This document shows, one piece after another, positions 58,228 to 64,000 of a DNA stretch of 64,000 nt (position 1 is its first letter; every line of letters starts with the position of its first letter). A model generated the notes under the pieces. The model was not told the DNA's origin and did not search any database. It saw only the letters and a list, made by a program, of their open reading frames with translations. This DNA comes from Asterochloris sp. CNOR1. Its lineage: Eukaryota; Chlorophyta; Trebouxiophyceae; Trebouxiales; Trebouxiaceae. The DNA lies in assembly GCA_963969365.1 (NCBI GenBank), contig OZ017747.1, positions 806,001 to 870,000 on the forward strand, read 5' to 3'. The position numbers and the translations under genes were made by a program.

Positions 58228-61200
58228 CTAGTACAGCCTGTCTAAGGACCAAATACTTGGCAGCAGTCTCTGCGCAGCCTCACCTGCCACCAGGATGTTT
58301 TCATACTGTTCAGCAGCGTGGTCCCAACTGAGGTCCTGCTGCATGCCTCGCTTCTGAACACCCTGAAAGGACTCTCGGAACTCCCTGCGTGAGCAAGTCA
58401 GTGTCACACTTCTGGTTCGCAGCCTCAGGAGGCAGCAGCCGTCTGACACTTGATTCATACATACAACTGCAAATGGTAGCATGAGGCAGCATTCTTGCTG
58501 CAGGCAGGCACTGCTGGTCCCTTTGAAGCGCAGCTGGGGATTGTCAACAGGACGAGACCCCCGCAGTCACGCCTGACAGCAGCACCTGTAAGTGTAGAGT
58601 GCATTGCCGATGGCGTCTCTGAAGGCGCCTGCATCTGCCCACTCAAAGCTCCAGCCTGTGCCAGTGTTCTCATATGGGTTGTACGGGTGCACAGTGTCCC
58701 TCAGGCCCCCAACCTGCAGCAGGGCGGCCAAAGCCTCGTAGGCACACTTGGGCTAGGAGACAAATGGCTGGGGCCTCTATGTGCCTCTCCACTTGCGCAG
58801 CTGCACCCAGCTGAGCGCATACGCTTGCAAAGAGGATTCTGCAAGCAGATGGGGCCCAGAGCCTTGTGTGTAACACTGCAGTGTCTGCAGGAGGAAAGGC
58901 TGCATCCCCCAGACAATGCCCAGCCCTTGCCTGGCACATGCCCAATGCACAACAGGCACAATGTCACAGGTCACAGGTATGCACATTCCTGGGACCCTGA
59001 ACACTGCCCAGCATCACTCACCGAGTGCACCACTGGCACGGTACCATAGGCCATGGCATACAGCTGGTTCAGGCCGCAGGGCTCAAAGCGAGAGGGCATC
59101 AGCAGGATGTCGCAGCCAGCTGTGATGCGGTGGGCCACGCGCACGTTGAAGCCCACCCAGCTGCGGCACTGCTGCTGGCGGTGCATCTCCATCTCCCTGC
59201 AGGCAGGAAAATGGGGTAGAAGCCAGCCCCGCACCGGCATCGTTGCTGACAGTGCAGCTCATCACAAAGATGCGGGGGACACAAAGGTCGAAGCAGAACT
59301 GCTGTTGGCGCAGCTTCTCTGGCCATCCTGCAGGCAGGGATCTGTATTCAAAGACATTGGCTTGATGATGTTGGGTTGAAGACAAACTTGAAGATGAAGA
59401 GGGACGCAGCCGCAGCTGGTGGTGGAGTGAAGACAGTTGCTGAGCTAAACTCCACCCAGCCCTGACACTGCCGCTCGCGGTGCAGTTCCTCATTTGTAAA
59501 CAGGTGTGATGCACACATGCCTGGGGGAGGCCTGCCAATGGTGGCGCAGGTGCATCTCCCCCTTCCAGGCAAAAGTGTGTGGCATTTGTGGAACACAATG
59601 CACATGGCACTAAGGTGGGTTGCTCAGGTCAGGTCAGAGCTGCAGCCACCTGAAGGACTGCTCCAGTCGCTTTCATCCCCTCACAGAAGCAACCAGTGAT
59701 GGCCCTCGCAGATGCTCGCTTCACCGTTGCCTGCCTTGAGGTCTGTGCAGTGCCTTTTGATTGAGTAACTCCCAACACCTTCCAAATCAGTCCACTCCAC
59801 TGAGCCCATCTACAGGACTGATTATGCCTGGAGCTCTCACCACCTCAAGGAGCCCTTCTCAAGGGTTTCAACTTAGCCTGTTTAGGGAGAGGAACAGCTG
59901 AGCTGTCCCAGGCCCCACTTGAGGACTCTCGAACTCCTGAAAGAGGACCTGAATTCCATGGCCTGCCCCTAAAGAGTGTACCCAGTCATTCCAGCGGCTC
60001 ACCTGAGGGACTGCTCCAGGTCGTCCCTCCCAGAGCCCAGCAGGATGAGCTGCACGCCCTCGCCCATCATCCACTCAAAGTTGTCGCGGATGAGGTCCAC
60101 CCCCTTCTGGTAGTCCAGGCGCCCGATGAAGCCCAGCATGGGGATGTCTGCGCCGACAGGCAGGCCCAGCTCCTGCAGCAGGGCAGGCAGAGAGCCTGGT
60201 CAATGAAGCAGGTGCCATGAGTGCCGCCTGGCAGGCCCAGGGTGGGTACTCAGGCAGGGGTGGCACCTGGGCAGTGCAAGTGTTGCATGCTTCAGGCGTT
60301 GCAGGTAGGGAATGACTCCTGCAGCACCGCAAGAACCCCCTGCAATGGAAGGTCCGCAAGGCAACTGCAAGCTTGAGGATTCGACGTGAGCCGCAGAGGC
60401 ACTTCCCTGTAGAAACCCCCCCTTCAGCAGTCTGGGCAGGCATAAATGCGAGCAGGGCAGGGCAGCAGAGAGACCTACAGGCAGGAGAGGCTCCTGCAGC
60501 AGCACAGCTTAGTGATCTCAAGCGACAGGACTGCAGCCCCATATGGCAGGCACATTCAGCTGGGGAGCAGGCTTTGCCTGCTGCTGATGGCACTGCAACC
60601 TTTGCAGCTGCAGGCTCAGCCCTCAGGCAGCTTACTTGCTCTCAACTGCAGTAAGGAGCAGCATACAGGCTCCATCTGCTGCCAGGGCTGGGCATTGCAG
60701 AGCAGCTACAGGTCACCACAGGAAGGCAAATAGCTCTGCTTATGATCTCCATAGCCAAATGCCGGTGAGCAGTCATAAGCCTCCAAGGCACTGCCAGACC
60801 AGCATGGCCAGCCCAAACCCGGAGCCACAGGCACTCAAGGCAAGCAACCTGCAACGAGAACCAGGCAGGCCCCTCAATACTGAAGGCAAGCAACCTGCAG
60901 CGAGAACCCAGCAGTACCCTCTCGACTACAGGCCAGCAACCTGCGATGAGACCCCAGCAGCCCCCTCTCACACGCTGCAGCGCCTCCTTGCACTGTGCCT
61001 TCCCCCGTGCCAGGGAGTCCAGCCCATAGTTGCAGTACCCATCGTCGCGCAGGTGGGCGTCGTGCTCAGGACTCCACTCGGAGTAGTCCATCCCATTGAC
61101 GATGCCCTGCAGCTTCCAGCTGTGCTCCCGCAGGACGCCGTCCAGGCCCCATCCGCCCTCCTGTGTCTGGCACTCCCACGCATACCTGAGGCAGGGACAA

Positions 61201-63886
61201 GGTTCAAGGCTCAAACCGCAGAAAGATTGCAGCACCACATGAATCAAGACTCAACAGTGACAGATGTTTGAGTACCGGCCAGGGCAGCCATACACGCAAC
61301 ACATGTGTCAGAACCCTGCAGCGCACAGCTCAATCTGGGTACTTTGTCAACCATTGCAGAGCCAATCCCACAGAAGCCGATCAGCTGCAGTGTCGTGGCC
61401 CTGACATCAGGCCTGCGTAAGTCCGTCCCAGTCTTACCTGTGAGGCCTCACCACACTGGCATGTGCAATGATGCGCCCAGCCTTCACAAGAACGTGACTG
61501 CATAGCATACGCAGCCCAAGCCTCAGCGTGCCACCGCACGTCTATCCGCCAACCCTAGACTGTTTGCCATCCTGCATCCTCACCCATGAGACACCGCCAC
61601 AATGCGGTGCGCATTGATGAGCCCAGCCTTCATGATGTTCATGTGCTCCCCTCCGATGGGGTCATACAGGCGGAAGTGCTCTGCATACTGCCCAGGAATC
61701 TCAAAGTTGGACAGCTCGGCCAGAGGGCCCCTCCCCTGGTGGGCCATGTTGTGGATGACCAGCATGCTGCGAGCGTAGGTCATCTGGGCATGGTCCCGGT
61801 AGTGGGCCTGCAGGGGGAAGCATGACAGCAGTGGGGAGGGGCAGGCAGCATGCTCCGAGTGGAGGTCATCTATGCATGGCCTGTGAATAAGCCTGCAGAC
61901 AGGGAGAGGCCCAGAAGCATACTTCGGGAAGGAGCATGCAGGTGCATGGCATCTGAGCATGGTCCCAATGGTGTGGACTGCAAGCAAAGGGGTCACTGTG
62001 CTGGGGTGGGGGAGACATGGAAGCCTCTCAGGCACGGGGTGTCAGCAAAGCACAGCCATGATGTATGCGCTTCTGGTGCTTTGCTAGGCCAGTAACACTG
62101 CACATACTCCTGCCCAGATGCGCTCCGAGTCAAAACGTCAGCACAGCCCTAAAAGCATCAGAGCAGCAAAGTCGTCAGAAAGGAGAGACCATGGTGCTTG
62201 GCTCACCTGCAGCTGCAGCTGTAAGATAGCCAATCATGAACAGCATTGGGGATCACCCCACCTGACACCTCTGGCCTGTGCTGCAATACTACACAACTCA
62301 CATGGCCTTCTGAGACAGAGATACACAGGCAGAAGGGCATTGTGCCAGCCGTCCTCAAGGGCCGAACATATGGAACCCTGAGGGGGCAGCTTTCAGAATC
62401 ACTGACCTGCAAATAGACGGGCAGCAGGGCTGTGTGCCAATCATTGGCAATGAAGACCAGGTTGCTGTCGCCATAGGCTGCGCCCCCGCAGGGCACATGC
62501 CACACGGCCTCCAGCGCCGCCTTGCACAGCAGCGCACACCTGAAGGCGATGGCCAGCCGCTCGCCTGCAGCAGGCCAGAGGCAGCATCCTCACTGATCCT
62601 TCCCATGGCAGCAGGCATCTGCCTTGCATGAGACTGAGGGGCGTCAACTACCGCTGCATCACCCAATGGCTCGCACCGCTTGCAGCAGAACAGAGGCAGC
62701 ACCTTCAGCACTCTGCCCTTGGCAGAAATCAGGTGCCTTGCTGGGCCACAGCGTGGGGTCTGAGTGGCATCGACTGCAGCCGCTGGCCAGCTGCACCCCT
62801 ACAAAACGTGCTCCTGACTGTCCTGAGGGGCTACACCCCAAGAGTCAGGGGACGACAAGCTGCCAGTGAGGCCCAGCAGCCCTGAGAATCGACCGTCACC
62901 AACTGGCAGTCACCAGCCGGCGTCCTGCTCTGGACTGGCTGGCCGCTTTTGGTGACAGACTTCGGCTCAGTGCTTCACACAGACTGCATCTGCACGAGGG
63001 CCTCCAGGGAGCTCACCCCCATAGATGTTCTCCCCCAGGTGGTGAAAGCAGGGGTGGTCGATGAACACATAATCAACGCCATCATGGTACCCATGGAAGT
63101 AGCCCACCTGCACGCAAATGCCAGTCTGTGTCAGTGATGGCGCCAGCCTGCATTGCTCAAGAGGCCCCAAGCTGCATGATGGAGGATTCCTGCTCAGAGG
63201 GCCTGCTGCTGCAGCAAGCTTCAGCAGGCAGCACTCAGGTTGCCAACATGCCTATGACCAGGCAGCTCAGCTGCTGCTGCAAGAAGCAGAGCCCCTCAAA
63301 TTGCAAGCAGCTCAGCGAGTGCCGCAGGATTCGCCAGCTGGCTGCAACATGAGACTTGCTGGGACGGCTGGAGACCGGCATGGCCTCAAATCGCAGATTA
63401 GCTGTCCTCAGAAGCATGCCCCAGCCAACTGCAGACTGCTCTGATCAATGCTCCTCAAGCAGAGTGCACAACTGGGCAGGCTGAAGCTGGCTGGCTGGCA
63501 AGTTGACACTAGTATACCTGTTTGCTTTGATGGTGGAGAGTCAGTGCATGCCTGTACAGCCAGAACATGCCCAGCAAAGCACCCAAGCGTTTGTCTAATC
63601 CCCCACGTGGCAGTGAATGCAATCCACCAGCAACCCGGTAGATACCAGTAGCGCAGCCACGTCCTCTTGTCAGGCTCCCTGTCAGCCCCCCTCCTCTTCT
63701 ATCATTGATCCCATGTAGAATGTCAACATCTTGCCTCCTGGTCCGAGTTGAAGATGCGGAAGATGCGGCGCACGCCGGTCTCCCATCCCTCGGCGTATTC
63801 GCGGTAGCGCGGCGCGCACACCATCACGCGATGCCCCCGGCGGGCCAGAGCCTTAGGCAGGGCACCCATCACGTCCCCCAAGCCAC
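58228..63886 (-). CDS. Starch synthase, SSII-like, N-terminus outside the window
   Basis: A plastid GT5 glucosyltransferase that extends amylopectin chains from ADP-glucose. The first visible exon 63886-63735 starts within the (KT)GGLGDV ADP-glucose motif ([15 protein letters not shown]) and runs to [10 protein letters not shown], then a GC donor. Next: [20 protein letters not shown] and [10 protein letters not shown] (about 63110-63015), [16 protein letters not shown] (about 62540-62410), [20 protein letters not shown] and [14 protein letters not shown] (about 61810-61585), [20 protein letters not shown] and [20 protein letters not shown] (to 60972), [19 protein letters not shown] and [15 protein letters not shown] (about 60180-60003), [20 protein letters not shown] and [20 protein letters not shown] (the KTGGL-like end motif), [18 protein letters not shown], and the last exon ending [14 protein letters not shown] and the YHDGVDYVF insert favour SSII over GBSS, SSIII or SSIV. 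Plastid transit peptide not visible. Confidence 0.9.
59152..59575 (-). repeat. Diverged copies of a starch-synthase exon start
   Basis: The exon start reading [16 protein letters not shown] with its acceptor (59152-59205) recurs in the upstream intron at about 59295-59340, 59450-59496 and 59530-59575. The 59450 copy still reads [13 protein letters not shown]. All are in the same orientation. Confidence 0.85.
60838..60974 (-). repeat. Three tandem 44-47-b units starting at a splice donor
   Basis: Units 60838-60881, 60882-60928 and 60929-60974 each contain GCCAGCAACCTGC or GCAAGCAACCTGC followed by GAGAACC-like sequence. The transcript-sense first unit begins at the donor CAGCGT|GTGAGA of a starch-synthase exon. 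Confidence 0.9.
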
Positions 63887-63991
63887 CTGCAGGTGCAGCG
63901 CTGGCAGTCAACCTTTAGTTTCCGCAGACAATTGTAAACAATGGCAGGGCGCCCAACACTCCCCCCAGCGACCGCCTGCAGGGGCAGCGCT
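63851..63991 (-). repeat. Duplicated acceptor of the GGLGDV exon at the right edge
   Basis: The acceptor and first codons of the exon at 63851-63902 are repeated at 63939-63991 with an offset of about 88 b. Both contain CCTGCAGG followed by GCAGCGCT on the plus strand and GGCAGGGC(A/G)CCCA on the exon side. The distal copy has lost the reading frame. Confidence 0.9.
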
Positions 63992-64000
63992 TTGATCTGT

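Overview
The window is nuclear DNA of a unicellular green plant, most likely a chlorophyte alga (Trebouxiophyceae would fit, but this is inference). The genes are broken into many short exons with GT-AG and some GC-AG introns. They include a plastid-type starch synthase, a plant-type SWI/SNF ATPase of BRAHMA type, a plant-type SYP6 syntaxin, an ER-anchored Ubc6-type E2 and a radical-SAM RlmN. Where I could check it, exon phases join correctly across introns (for example 22 exons of the BRM-like gene, 5 of the syntaxin, 4 of the 191-residue protein). TGTAA, the usual chlorophyte polyadenylation signal, follows at least two stop codons.

Layout, left to right: an unrecognised minus-strand gene running off the left edge (1-~2540); NSUN6-type RNA m5C methyltransferase (+, 3499-7859); a 191-aa conserved protein of unknown function (-, 7983-9120); a membrane-anchored purple acid phosphatase (-, 9961-14417); a BRM-type SWI/SNF ATPase of 1468 aa (+, 14661-26728); a poorly resolved minus-strand region coding for coiled-coil protein(s) (~27300-35212); an unresolved hydrophobic stretch (35660-36360); RlmN-like methyltransferase (+, to 38802); a cytochrome P450 (-, 39200-43812); an unrecognised small gene (+, ~44228-45308); a Ubc6/UBE2J E2 (-, 45713-47531); a SYP61/syntaxin-6 Qc-SNARE (+, 47873-49912); a DHHC palmitoyltransferase (-, from 50019 to about 53.5 kb); TIM44 (+, 53855-57634); and a starch synthase II-like gene (-, 58228 to beyond the right edge). 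The genes are ordinary housekeeping functions with no operon-like relationship. Several pairs are divergent over short gaps (PAP/BRM about 240 b, E2/syntaxin 341 b) or convergent (NSUN6/191-aa protein, syntaxin/DHHC, TIM44/starch synthase).

The most striking thing is in the introns. In nearly every gene that could be resolved, the intron next to an exon carries one to five diverged tandem copies of that exon's end together with its splice site ('exon-edge echoes'), commonly 80-180 b away and sometimes further. They occur on both the donor and the acceptor side, in at least eight genes, and usually keep the AG/GT or polypyrimidine-AG context. Related observations are five GC-AG introns, a 27-nt exon coding for the Walker A motif, a P450 heme signature split by an intron, a 60-b minisatellite inside an intron and an in-frame 81-b repeat in the BRM-like gene.
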